The position numbers were made by a program, and so were the translations under genes. This document shows positions 41,476 through 49,878 of a stretch of 64,000 nucleotides of DNA, piece by piece. Under the pieces are notes generated by a model, which saw only the letters and a program-made list of their open reading frames with translations, searched no databases and had not been told where the DNA came from. Each line of letters opens with the position of its first letter. Position 1 is the first letter of the stretch. The stretch is taken from assembly GCA_010672785.1 (NCBI GenBank), contig JAAHFX010000009.1, positions 90,516-154,515 on the forward strand. Reading direction: 5' to 3'. This DNA comes from Sphaerospermopsis sp. SIO1G1 (GTDB lineage Bacteria > Cyanobacteriota > Cyanobacteriia > Cyanobacteriales > Nostocaceae).

Positions 41476-42573
41476 ATGTTTTTTTTCGGTATTGAACATG
41501 AAGTTGCTTTTCTGAATCAAGATGGCAAATTTGCAGACTTTTCTTGTACAAAATTTTCTGATTTTCAGCAAATAGTTGATCAATTACCTTTCTATCCAGA
41601 TGACTACCCACAATTACGGGTTGGTGATGCTAATATTCGTCGTAAACGATGGTATATAGAAGGGTTTGAAAGATTTGCTGATTCGGAAGAAGTTATAGAT
41701 TGTATAGGGAAAGGGATTGAAATCAGAACCACTATTAATTCGAGTATTCAAGATACAATTAATGAGTTAAATACAAGTTTTAATTTATTGCGTCAGGTAG
41801 CAAATAAATTTGGTTTTTCACCAATATTAATCAGTTTTAATCCTTACACCAGTGAATTTGCACCAAATCCCCCATTGAACGAATTTGAAATTAAACAACT
41901 GCAAGCTGATCCAGATGAACAAACAGCCCACATTTATATGGTTTCCTATGGACCAGATTTGAATCTTTCCATAGCTAATTTACCAACAGATAAATTAATT
42001 GATATTGGTAAAAAATTCACTTATTATAGCCCTTATATCATTCCTTTTACTTACAGTTCGCCATTTTTAAATGGTAGTGTATGGGAAGGTTTATCAGTGA
42101 GAACATTTATCAGAAATGGTAAAAGACCAGCGACTTTAGTATTTGTAGAAAATGAAGAACAAGTAATTAAAAGTATCCCATCATTAACAAAAGTTGCTCG
42201 CATTCCGGCTGAAATAGGACGAATAGAATTTAAGTCCTGTGATAGTTGTGATAATTTTTCAATTTATGCCGGATTATTAGCATTGCTAAAAGGTCTAGCT
42301 TTAGATGAAACTTTACCAGGAAGAGCGATGATACCAAATTCAGAATTACACAAACTTTCTGCTCAATTAGGATTTGATCATGAGGAAATTTTTACCCAAG
42401 CTAAACAGATTTTAGAAGTTGCAGAAATTGCCCTCCAAAATGATCCAGATATTCATTTTCTGAAACCTTTAAAAGATATGTTAGTGACTAAAAAAACTAA
42501 ATCTCATCAACTAATTGAAACCTTCAAACAAGTAAGTTCTATTGAACAGACACTGCAACAAACTTATATTTAG
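41476..42573 (+). CDS. Glutamate-cysteine ligase (GCS2) family protein
   Basis: 365 residues. FFGIEHEVAFLNQDG has the GxExE-like metal/ATP motif at the N-terminus, DANIRRKRWYIEGFERF and KGIEIRTTINSS follow, and ARIPAEIGRIEFKSCDSCDN resembles the arginine-containing late motif of carboxylate-amine ligases. Cyanobacteria carry gshA of a GCS2-like type plus additional homologues of unknown role; this one looks like a divergent homologue. It may ligate glutamate to an amine. Reaction unassigned. Preceded by a featureless AT-rich gap. Confidence 0.75.
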   Translation: MFFFGIEHEVAFLNQDGKFADFSCTKFSDFQQIVDQLPFYPDDYPQLRVGDANIRRKRWYIEGFERFADSEEVIDCIGKGIEIRTTINSSIQDTINELNTSFNLLRQVANKFGFSPILISFNPYTSEFAPNPPLNEFEIKQLQADPDEQTAHIYMVSYGPDLNLSIANLPTDKLIDIGKKFTYYSPYIIPFTYSSPFLNGSVWEGLSVRTFIRNGKRPATLVFVENEEQVIKSIPSLTKVARIPAEIGRIEFKSCDSCDNFSIYAGLLALLKGLALDETLPGRAMIPNSELHKLSAQLGFDHEEIFTQAKQILEVAEIALQNDPDIHFLKPLKDMLVTKKTKSHQLIETFKQVSSIEQTLQQTYI

Positions 42574-42651
42574 GGAAGTGATGGGTGATTGGTGACTGGT
42601 GATTGGTGACTGGGAATCCTAATTTAATCAGTAATTAGGGCTTGCTGAATC
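42574..42651 (+). repeat. GTGATTG/GTGACTG heptamer repeats
   Basis: GGTGATTGGTGACTGGTGAT units follow the ligase gene and lead into AGGGCTTGCTGAATC, an end motif also found at 46385, 48250 and 35213. Confidence 0.7.
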
Positions 42652-42765
42652 AGGACTTACGCAGAAGTTACGCAAGAATGAACCACGAAGAAAGCGTTAG
42701 CGGAGCTTCCCGATGGGATAGAACAAGAAGATAAGAGGGTTTGAGAGATATTTGTCGTAAGTCCT
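42652..42765. repeat. Dispersed inverted-repeat element, long form with an internal insertion
   Basis: AGGACTTACGCAGAAGTTAC opens and TTGTCGTAAGTCCT closes a 114-bp unit. The core (AATGAACCACGAAG, then GATAAGAGGGTTTGAGAGAT) matches 54294-54385 but is interrupted by AGCGTTAGCGGAGCTTCCCG, a relative of the hairpin repeat at 38001. Flanks TGAAT and TGATT are a four-of-five direct repeat. The remaining bases to 42899 hold no recognised feature. Confidence 0.75.
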
Positions 42766-42911
42766 ATGATTGACACTCTCCTGCCTAAAGCACAGTGTGA
42801 ATCTCTACGCCAAGCTTCGAGACTCACCTCTCAAGAGTTTTCAACGAGTATTTTTATAAAACCAAAATATTTATAAATCTTTGGTAAATATTTGAATTTT
42901 TGGTGTCAAAT

Positions 42912-43526
42912 ATGTATGGGGCAAACACGGACAGTTTGCATCTACGTAATTATTGGCTGACTTTGATGAAAAACAGTTCTAATTTCGTATGGGTTGTCTT
43001 TTTCTTACTCATAGTTCCTTTAGCTATTCATGCAGTCTATTCAGGTTTGGTTGTGGGAAAAATGGAGTTACCAGGAGGATTTCGCATTGTTTTTCAAGAA
43101 AGAGAGGAGAGAAGTAGAACAGATAATAAAAAAATAGATGATTTACCTAAAGAAGAACTAGAAAAACGGCAAAAAGAGTTAGAGGAACGTTTTGAGCAAC
43201 TTGAAAAACAGGCAGATCGGTCGTCAAGAGACTCACAGTCTCAAGATGTTAATCTCAGTGGTACTTGGTATGGACAGCAGGGAGGATCATATCAAATAAT
43301 ACAACAAGGAAAATTTATTACGATGCAAGAATTTAGTCCATTATATGGAGTTACAGCAGTTGGACAGGGCGAAATCCGAGGGCAAACAGTTACAATTAAC
43401 TACCAGACTGCATTTTATACAACAGGTATCGCAAACTTAACGATTTCAGAGAATGGACGTTCACTTAATGGAACTTTGAGAGATAATAACTCTGGACTTG
43501 CAGCACCTATTATCTTGAACCGGTAA
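42912..43526 (+). CDS. Membrane-anchored protein with coiled coil and beta-rich C-terminal domain
   Basis: About 204 residues; several starts are possible (TTG and GTG just before, or ATG giving MKNSSNFVWVV). One membrane helix, FVWVVFFLLIVPLAIHAVYS, near residue 30; then an acidic/basic helical stretch (residues 65-105) with DLPKEELEKRQKELEERFEQ forming a coiled coil; then a compact region GTWYGQQGGSYQIIQQGKF that repeats glycine-aromatic beta-strand patterns, resembling small lipocalin-like or DUF-type barrels. Probably faces the periplasm. Family not recognised. Confidence 0.6.
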   Translation: MYGANTDSLHLRNYWLTLMKNSSNFVWVVFFLLIVPLAIHAVYSGLVVGKMELPGGFRIVFQEREERSRTDNKKIDDLPKEELEKRQKELEERFEQLEKQADRSSRDSQSQDVNLSGTWYGQQGGSYQIIQQGKFITMQEFSPLYGVTAVGQGEIRGQTVTINYQTAFYTTGIANLTISENGRSLNGTLRDNNSGLAAPIILNR

Positions 43527-43549
43527 TATTAAAGATTATTTCTATTTGG

Positions 43550-43586
43550 GGTTTGTAGCAAAAAGTGATCTGTGGAGGCTAGGGAG
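43550..43586 (+). repeat. Dispersed repeat GTTTGTAGCAAAAAGTGATC
   Basis: The block GGTTTGTAGCAAAAAGTGAT, CTGTGGAGGCTAGGGA is repeated at 59150-59186 and, less fully, at 57850-57881. Each copy is followed by AGGGAA-type repeats. Non-coding. Confidence 0.7.
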
Positions 43587-43665
43587 TAGTTTGAGAGAGT
43601 TGGTAAGTTTCAATTTTCACTCCAAATACAAGGTTTTCAAGCCTTGATGCTCCCCACTTGCTTGT

Positions 43666-45480
43666 TTAATTCTGACTAGGTGGAATCTTCTCTAGAGGAA
43701 TTAAAACCTCCATGACAGATTTGACAATGGGAGCGGCTACAGTTCCCCCATAAGCATTTGCTCCCTTTGGTTCATCTACAATAGCCAAGACTACATAACG
43801 AGGGGCTTCTGCGGGGATAATACCTACAAAGCTAGTAATTCTTGCACCGGGAATGTAACCACCTTTGGGACTGGCTTTTTGGGATGTACCAGTTTTACCT
43901 GCAATACTGTATCCTGGAATTCTTGATTCCTTACCACTACCTTTAGAAACTACAGTTTCCATCATATTGATGACTTTTTCAGTAGTAGCTCTAGAAAACA
44001 CTTGTCTGGGAGTAGGTAGGTTGGCTATGTAGTGCATTTTACCTTGACCGTCTATTAATCCCTGAACTATATGGGGAGTGACTAACTTGCCACCATTAGC
44101 TAAAGCTCCGTGTAGTTGTACAAGTTGTATTGGTGTGAGGGAAAAACCTTGACCAAAGGAAGCAGTAGCAGGTTCTATAGTAGAGGCTAGGAATTTCTCT
44201 TGACTTTTGAGACGGCCACGGACTTCAAAAGGTAAATCTGTATCAACTTTTTGTCCTAATCCTAATCTTTCTAACCAGTTATAATAGAGTGTTGGTTTCA
44301 TTCGTTGGATGATTTTAACCATGCCAACATTACTAGAAGTTTGTAAAATTTGTGCAATATTAATTCTTCTAAACCGATTTATAGATGCGTTTTTAATCGT
44401 CCGATCTGCAACCTTAATAGTACCCGGATCACTAAAAAAGTCTTGTGGTTGAATAATCTTATTTTCTAGAGCGATCGCTACATTAAGAGGTTTAAAAGTT
44501 GAGCCTGGTTCATATAAATCAGCTACAGTCCAATTCCTAAATAAGCCAATATCAGCCTTGAAATATTGATTGGCGTTGTATGTAGGATCAGAAACCATAG
44601 CCAATATTGAACCATCACTGGCATCCATCACTATTACCGCACCACGTTTAGCTCTAAACTTTCTCACTTGTCGTTTGAGAACAGTTCTGATAGACCTCTG
44701 TAAACGACTATCAAGAGTTAGTTGTAACTTTAAATCGTCATAATTCAAAAAACCCTCTGGAGAGTTATCTGGCATTAGTGCGCCATTGCCAGCCCGACTT
44801 AAACTAATTGTTTCTGTAGAGCGTTCTAAAAGTTTTTCTTGACTATATTCAACACCAGCTTGACCACGACGATCAACATCAACATAGCCTACTACATTAG
44901 CCACTAAATCATCTTGTGGATATAAACGGGAATATTTTTGAATGAATTCTAAACCATTTAAGCGAAAGGAAATTAAGCGATCTGCTATGTTTTCACCAAT
45001 CTTATTGGCAACTACAATACCACTAGGTTTGCTATTCAATTTCTTGACTATCTGACTTACTTCTTGATTTAAAAGTGGTGCTAGCTTTTCTGCTACTTCT
45101 TCTTTAGATTTATTAAATAACTTTGGGTGAGCATACAAAGTGTATACAGGTCGGTCAAGAGCTAAAATAGTTTGATTACGATCCACCACCGGGCGACGGG
45201 GCATGAAAGGACGTAAATTGACCATTTGCTGGCTTTTTGCCCTCTTTGTCAGTTTTTCGCCATCAATGATTTGCAACCTGTACAAGTTCATCGCTAAACC
45301 CAGTCCGGCAGTCAACAGAATACCCCAAACTATCAATAATCGAGAATGCAAATTTGGTGTTTGAGTATGATTGTTAGTCTTACCACTCTTGGGTAAAGCA
45401 GATTTAGAAAACTTCCGCTGTCTGTGAAATTTTAAATTTCGCCAATTTTTTAATTTCTTTTTACTTGGTGACTTCTGCAT
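43666..45480 (-). CDS. ftsI: Septal peptidoglycan D,D-transpeptidase (class B PBP, FtsI)
   Basis: 604 residues. Short cytoplasmic basic N-terminus, one membrane anchor (LLIVWGILLTAGLGLAMNLY, residues 48-67), a PBP dimerisation domain, and the transpeptidase domain with the SxxK site GSTFKPLNVA (serine near residue 326), SSN (TSSNVGMV) and KTGTSQK near residue 530. It cross-links septal peptidoglycan with FtsW. The FtsL-like gene lies 187 bp upstream in the same direction, the common cell-division arrangement. Confidence 0.93.
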   Translation of the reverse strand: MQKSPSKKKLKNWRNLKFHRQRKFSKSALPKSGKTNNHTQTPNLHSRLLIVWGILLTAGLGLAMNLYRLQIIDGEKLTKRAKSQQMVNLRPFMPRRPVVDRNQTILALDRPVYTLYAHPKLFNKSKEEVAEKLAPLLNQEVSQIVKKLNSKPSGIVVANKIGENIADRLISFRLNGLEFIQKYSRLYPQDDLVANVVGYVDVDRRGQAGVEYSQEKLLERSTETISLSRAGNGALMPDNSPEGFLNYDDLKLQLTLDSRLQRSIRTVLKRQVRKFRAKRGAVIVMDASDGSILAMVSDPTYNANQYFKADIGLFRNWTVADLYEPGSTFKPLNVAIALENKIIQPQDFFSDPGTIKVADRTIKNASINRFRRINIAQILQTSSNVGMVKIIQRMKPTLYYNWLERLGLGQKVDTDLPFEVRGRLKSQEKFLASTIEPATASFGQGFSLTPIQLVQLHGALANGGKLVTPHIVQGLIDGQGKMHYIANLPTPRQVFSRATTEKVINMMETVVSKGSGKESRIPGYSIAGKTGTSQKASPKGGYIPGARITSFVGIIPAEAPRYVVLAIVDEPKGANAYGGTVAAPIVKSVMEVLIPLEKIPPSQN

Positions 45481-45541
45481 TCGAGTTTTCTCAATCTAGT
45501 TTTTCAGTGGAATGTCAACTATAGTGATCCGATTTGATTTA

Positions 45542-45566
45542 TGTCCGCGTAGCGTGGCGTTAGCCA
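45542..45566. repeat. Short dispersed motif CCGCGTAGCGTGGCGTTAGC
   Basis: Almost the same 25-bp string occurs at 52647-52671 and, inverted, at 32567-32589. Palindromic tendency (CGTAGCG). Intergenic in all three cases. Confidence 0.7.
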
Positions 45567-45667
45567 TATTTTTTGTGGAGTCAGGGAACTCTTAACAGGG
45601 AAGAAGAATTTACGTATGTACTGAGTTTTGTTCAAAAATAAAATAGGAGTCCTATATACTTTTAACT

Positions 45668-46336
45668 TTAGTATCCCAGTGATGAGGAAGTTGGTATTTG
45701 ATTTTCTGAATTAGGAGTTGTGTTTGTAGATTGAGTGTTTGAACTCTTGTATGTTGAGTTTAAAAAAATTGTTTTTCTGGAATTCGGCGTTACTAAAGAT
45801 TTCCCAGCGGCTTCACCCTCTTTAGCCATTTTACTTGTTAATGCTGCATTGGTTGTATTTAATTGACGTTCATGACGTTGTAAACCTTTTAAGGTACTGT
45901 AATGTTTGCCCCAAATTTCTTGGGAGTAAACAGTCCAGCCATAAACAACTAATGTTGCAGTTACCAAACAAAAAGCAATACCCGAAGAGTAACGATAAAC
46001 TGAATGTAAACGCAACAACCAACTAGGAATATGACCTGTTTGAGAATTGACTGGTAAATCTGGGAGAGATTTTTGCGAAGTTTTGGTCACTTGTGCTTCA
46101 TATGTATGTTGATCCAAATTAGGCAAGACAGACTGATTTACTTGTGAGTCTGATAAAGTATGCGTAGATTGAGATTTTGCCTTGGGACGAACTACTGAGG
46201 ATCTCCTAGATTCCTTGAAAGTCTCTGTTTGACTGACAGACAACCGTTCAGACTTTTTTTTAGCGACAGCAGAAATAGGATTTCTGTTGAACCAAGAACT
46301 TTTTGTAGACACAGTAGGTTTACGGATCATAGACAT
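45668..46336 (-). CDS. FtsL-like single-span protein upstream of ftsI
   Basis: 222 residues. A long polar, Ser/Lys/Thr-rich cytoplasmic region (1-105), one membrane helix (YSSGIAFCLVTATLVVYGWT, about residues 117-136), then a short helical stretch (LKGLQRHERQLNTTNAALTS) with leucine-zipper character and a low-complexity Ser/Thr/Asn tail. Topology and position directly before ftsI are those of FtsL, and no other FtsL candidate is visible here. The assignment is an inference from topology and synteny; FtsL sequences diverge too fast to recognise directly. Confidence 0.55.
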   Translation of the reverse strand: MSMIRKPTVSTKSSWFNRNPISAVAKKKSERLSVSQTETFKESRRSSVVRPKAKSQSTHTLSDSQVNQSVLPNLDQHTYEAQVTKTSQKSLPDLPVNSQTGHIPSWLLRLHSVYRYSSGIAFCLVTATLVVYGWTVYSQEIWGKHYSTLKGLQRHERQLNTTNAALTSKMAKEGEAAGKSLVTPNSRKTIFLNSTYKSSNTQSTNTTPNSENQIPTSSSLGY

Positions 46337-46384
46337 AATTTTTTTGCGTTATCAGTATTGTATTCGATAGATTAAATTTCTGAG

Positions 46385-46713
46385 CTTTGCTGAATTAAGG
46401 TATAAAATTAGGATTTAGGGAACTCTTAACAGGGAATAGTTATATTAACAATGAGTTCCAATCATATAAAATCCAAAATTATACCCTGTTAGCAGCGATG
46501 CAAATCTCTGGATTTATTCACAAAATAGGACTTATACACAAATTATGGAGGAATCAACTACATCAGCGAAGTTTAGCCAAGACACAGCACACAAAAAACA
46601 TCAGTGTTGCTGATTAAATGTGTGATTTTGTTTTACGCAGAGGCACTCCAGTTGCAGAGAGTAAGAGTTTAATTTTTGTAACTTTGCAATTTCATACCTT
46701 AATTCAGCAAAAC
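46385..46713. repeat. About 330-bp element with 22-bp inverted ends
   Basis: CTTTGCTGAATTAAGGTATA at 46385 and the inverse, TACCTTAATTCAGCAAAAC, ending at 46713, match over about 22 bases. The inside has no coding potential and contains a one-ended copy of the AGGACTTA element at 46527. Probably a non-autonomous transposon. The gap around it (46337-46904) carries no gene. Confidence 0.65.
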
Positions 46714-46786
46714 TAAAACATCTACGACTGAGGATTGGAGAAGTAATAAGTACTGATCATAGTAACAACAGAAATTCATATCAGCG

Positions 46787-46806
46787 ATAACTTATGATTA
46801 TCATTA
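46787..46806. promoter_or_regulatory. Possible Fur-like box
   Basis: TGATTATCATTA matches 11 of 12 positions of the inner part of the Fur consensus (TGATAATCATTA), about 100 bp before the GST gene. AT-rich context makes chance matches likely. Confidence 0.25.
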
Positions 46807-46904
46807 ATTTTTAATAAATCTCATAGTCAAAATTCCTAACTGTAACTCAAACTATTATTGAATAATAAGTATAATAATTATCTACTAAAATTTAATGAAA
46901 ATTT

Positions 46905-47570
46905 ATGTTATTATTACAATTTAGTACATCTCATTATTGCCGTAAAGCACGCCTGGCATTGGGATATAAACAAATTGATTATCAGGTAGAAAACCTTTCT
47001 CCTGGACTACATATTTTCAAATTGAAGCCATTAACAGGATTGACTACTTTACCAGTCCTATTACCACAAATAGCAGGAAAGCCAGCAGCAATTGGAGACT
47101 CCAGTGAAATAATTAAGTTTTTAGAATCTGAACAACCAGAACCACCATTACTGTTTACTGATCAACAACAAACAGAAGCATTGATGTTAGAAGATTGGTT
47201 AGATGAAAGCATTGGCACAGCTACAAGATTTATATACTATCATTTTCGGGCTGGAGAAGGGAAAACCATTGATTCATCTTTATCTAGCCAAATAGTAATT
47301 AGTATTGTTAGAAAACAATATGGGATTAATGATGCTAGTGTAAAATTAGCCAGTAATAGATTAGAAAATGCCTTAGCAGAATTATCTCATCGTTGGCAAA
47401 AAAGTCAGTATTTAGTAGGTGAACGTCTGAGTGTAGCAGATATTACCGCTGCGGCTTTACTGAGTCCCTTAGCACTTATTCCTATGTATCGTTCACAATA
47501 TCCTTGGTTATTTGAACGTATTGCGGAAATTCATCAACTGTGTAGTGAACCCTTACCACCAGGACTGTGA
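46905..47570 (+). CDS. Glutathione S-transferase family protein
   Basis: 221 residues. The thioredoxin-like N-terminal domain contains STSHYCRKARLALGYK (Cys in the catalytic place, zeta/omega-like), TLPVLLPQIAGKPAAIGDSS for glutathione contacts and EIIKFLES. The helical domain has ERLSVADITAAALLSPLALI, the N-capping box of GST folds. Cysteine at the active position suggests dehydroascorbate reductase, reductive dehalogenation or isomerase-type reactions. Unlike the Nu-class GST at the left of the window. Its stop overlaps the next start (GTGA). Confidence 0.85.
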   Translation: MLLLQFSTSHYCRKARLALGYKQIDYQVENLSPGLHIFKLKPLTGLTTLPVLLPQIAGKPAAIGDSSEIIKFLESEQPEPPLLFTDQQQTEALMLEDWLDESIGTATRFIYYHFRAGEGKTIDSSLSSQIVISIVRKQYGINDASVKLASNRLENALAELSHRWQKSQYLVGERLSVADITAAALLSPLALIPMYRSQYPWLFERIAEIHQLCSEPLPPGL

Positions 47571-47935
47571 ATAGTCAGAAGTCAAGTCAAAATGTAAAAA
47601 TGAAGTTGATAAAATGCAGAAGATTAATTAAGTTACCAATAATATTGGGTTTAACAACCATTATAGTCTTGATAGTTGGTAACTATTGGTTAACAAGAGC
47701 GATCGCAATAACACCAGTGGAAGATATACCAGAGGAGATATTGCGAACAGAAATTATTACTGTTGGTAGATCACCTCTTGATGGTAAGCTTTTGACTGCG
47801 GCCGAATATGCAGAATTACAAGCACAATTACAAATCAGTCCACCACCAAAACTCAACTCACAAATTAGAGAGCAAGTGTTTTTATTACAGATACGGAAAA
47901 CATTATTACAGTTATTTCCATTTTTAAATATTTAG
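47567..47935 (+). CDS. Small membrane-anchored protein coupled to the GST gene
   Basis: 122 residues from a GTG that overlaps the GST stop codon; an ATG at 47600 giving MKLIKCRRLIKL is an alternative. One membrane segment (IILGLTTIIVLIVGNYW), then a periplasmic part containing VEDIPEEILRTEIITVGRSP and LDGKLLTAAEYAELQAQL. Proteins of this shape follow GST genes in cyanobacteria, but I cannot give a function. Confidence 0.65.
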   Translation: MNSQKSSQNVKMKLIKCRRLIKLPIILGLTTIIVLIVGNYWLTRAIAITPVEDIPEEILRTEIITVGRSPLDGKLLTAAEYAELQAQLQISPPPKLNSQIREQVFLLQIRKTLLQLFPFLNI

Positions 47936-47941
47936 GGGTTG

Positions 47942-48247
47942 CAGTAAACAGTGAACAGTGAGCAGTAAACAGTGAACAGTGAACAGTAAACAGTGAACAG
48001 TAAACAGTGAACAGTAAACAGTGATAACTGATAACTGATAACTGACAACTGATAACTGATAACTGACAACTGATAACTGATAACTGACAACTGATAACTG
48101 ATAACTGACAACTGATAACTGATAACTGATAACTGACAACTGATAACTGATAACTGATAACTGACAACTGATAACTGATAACTGATAACTGATAACTGAT
48201 AACTGATAACTGATAACTGATAACTGATAACTGACAACTGATAACTT
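47942..48247 (+). repeat. Large compound heptamer array, (CAGTAAA/CAGTGAA)n then (GATAACT/GACAACT)n
   Basis: About 12 CAGTRAA units followed by some 30 GATAACT units in which every second to fifth unit is GACAACT. All six frames remain open over long stretches, giving false proteins of repeated QLSVISY type. It ends beside CAGCAAGCCCT. The array at 60289-60497 is the reverse complement of the same two-part structure. Confidence 0.95.
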
Positions 48248-48263
48248 TTTCAGCAAGCCCTAT

Positions 48264-48899
48264 TCAATGAATGATGGCTAAACCTAACCAAGACTTAATC
48301 ATATCTATGAGACTAGAACCACCCCAAACTAAAGCGGTGAGGATAGAAATAGTTGTTAATCCACCCATAATACATAAAACCAAACCACCCAAACTAATAA
48401 CACCATCATCTTCTGATAAACCAAAGGCAGTCACAAAAATGCCAATAGCTGGTAAGGTATTAGTCCCAGGGATAGGAATCATCATAGAAATAGCCATAAG
48501 TGCAATTATACAGCCGATAATTACTCTACCAACAACTCCAGTACAAATGTAGGATAAGCGGGGGCGGGTAATTGCTTCAATTCTTTTTAGCCAAGGTAAT
48601 CCAGCTTTTAAAAAGCCTTGTACAGTAGCCAGTTGGATTTGATGATTAAGCATTTTGGGGGGTAACCAGGGAGTCTTCGCACCTGCAATTATTTGTACAC
48701 CCAAAATAAAGATCAAAATCCCAAATGGGATAGAATAACCAGGTGCAGGAACAGGTAAAGCAGAAGGTAGAGATAGAATCACTAATAAAAATCCGAAAAT
48801 TCTTTCCTTAGCCAGCAGTAAAATATCTGCTAAAGTAACCTTTTCTGGTCTTTCTTCTTCAAAAAAATAGCGAGTTAACTCCTGAGACAGTTTGGCCAT
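48264..48899 (-). CDS. exoD: Exopolysaccharide synthesis protein ExoD
   Basis: 211 residues. An N-terminal helical part (LSQELTRYFFEEERPEKVTL then ADILLLAKERIFGFLLVILS) and four or five membrane helices, with GILIFILGVQIIAGAKTPWL and PIPGTNTLPAIGIFVTAFGL typical of the ExoD family. In rhizobia it is needed for exopolysaccharide and alkaline tolerance; in cyanobacteria the role is untested. Start MAKLSQELTRYF fits homologues. Confidence 0.85.
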   Translation of the reverse strand: MAKLSQELTRYFFEEERPEKVTLADILLLAKERIFGFLLVILSLPSALPVPAPGYSIPFGILIFILGVQIIAGAKTPWLPPKMLNHQIQLATVQGFLKAGLPWLKRIEAITRPRLSYICTGVVGRVIIGCIIALMAISMMIPIPGTNTLPAIGIFVTAFGLSEDDGVISLGGLVLCIMGGLTTISILTALVWGGSSLIDMIKSWLGLAIIH

Positions 48900-49015
48900 A
48901 AATAATTTTTCTGATTAATGGGGTGAAATGATGGATTATGCTCACCTTAAAGTTATAGCCGATCACAGGGTAAATGTAACAATACCTACATCAATTATTG
49001 CTTGTTGCTAAATTA

Positions 49016-49279
49016 GCTGTTAAGTGGTTGTACAAAATAAATTTCATATTTAGGAAAGGGAATAGGGAACAGGGAATAGGGAATAGGGAATAGGGAACAG
49101 GGAACAGGGAACAGGTAAGGTACAGCAAGTTCTGTTTTTAATCAATAGGACTTACGCACGAGTCACGGAATATCAAACCGCAGAGAACGCAGAGAACACA
49201 GAGGAATAGAGTTTTGGAAGATTTTTGCGTAAGTCCTGATCAATATGTGCAATTAATTTTGCTTGGGTACTTAACAACC
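49016..49279. repeat. Second MITE-like family, copy carrying a nested element
   Basis: GCTGTTAAGTGGTTGTACAA, AATAAATTTC at one end and CAATTAATTTTGCTTGGGTA, CTTAACAAC at the other are imperfect inverted repeats. Inside are GGGAATAGGGAACAGGGAAT repeats and a complete AGGACTTACGC element. Same structure as 40206-40322 apart from the nested insertion. Confidence 0.65.
49146..49238 (+). repeat. Complete dispersed inverted-repeat element, nested, with 5-bp target duplication
   Basis: 93 bp, TAGGACTTACGCACGAGTCA to TTTTTGCGTAAGTCCTG, core AACCGCAGAGAACGCAGAGA. The flanks are both ATCAA (49141-49145 and 49239-49243). It is the inverse of 34175-34268. Confidence 0.85.
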
Positions 49280-49878
49280 AAGACATATGTTGATCATGTT
49301 TATCTTCTCGATTTGTAGACATAGACTGTGCCTTAACAGTTATCAGTTAACAGTTATCAGCTAAGGCTTATCAGATAATAAACCAAGTTACTGGTGATCA
49401 CAGTGATAAGCAAGAAAAAGATGTCAGGAAGAATGGGAAAATTCAAAATATCGCAGATCAGATTGTCTGGTTGATATATGTTGATATATTGATATTTTTC
49501 TTGTCATGCTAACTTTTTGCCATCACTTGAAAGGAAGACTTTTGACTGAATTTTGATGATCAAATGCTGAAAGATAGTTCTTTAATCATTGATGATCCCT
49601 AAATATCAGTTCAATCAACTACAACTTTTACTCTTCAGGATCTTACTAATCAAACCAGGACTTTACCGCTCACCAATTTCCTATTTTGGCAGTCAAACTT
49701 CCTACATTATACCTTGCCAGTAAATAGTCGTATTTCTGACTCAAGTATCCTGCTGAGTTTGTTCTACAAAGGTGCTGTGTGTAAGTTCCATGATGTTAAA
49801 AGTTTCAAAAGTACAAATGGGGTACTGTCAGAAATTGGATATTCTATTGCTGGAAGTCAGCTATGTAATGATAAAGTC
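49280..49878. other. Gene-free upstream region of pgl
   Basis: About 600 bp with CAGTTATCAGTTAACAGTTA repeats near 49339 and no conserved coding sequence; an in-frame extension of pgl to 49714 exists but encodes residues unlike any 6-phosphogluconolactonase start. Probably promoter and leader. Confidence 0.4.

Noticed and set aside
47942..48247. CRISPR array candidate
   Set aside because: Units are 7 bp and continuous, without spacers; STRR not CRISPR.
47865..48256. Three overlapping open frames of about 100 codons encoding QLSVISY-like repeats
   Set aside because: They are translations of a period-7 STRR array, open in all frames because 7 is not a multiple of 3 and no unit makes a stop. 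No start context or homology.
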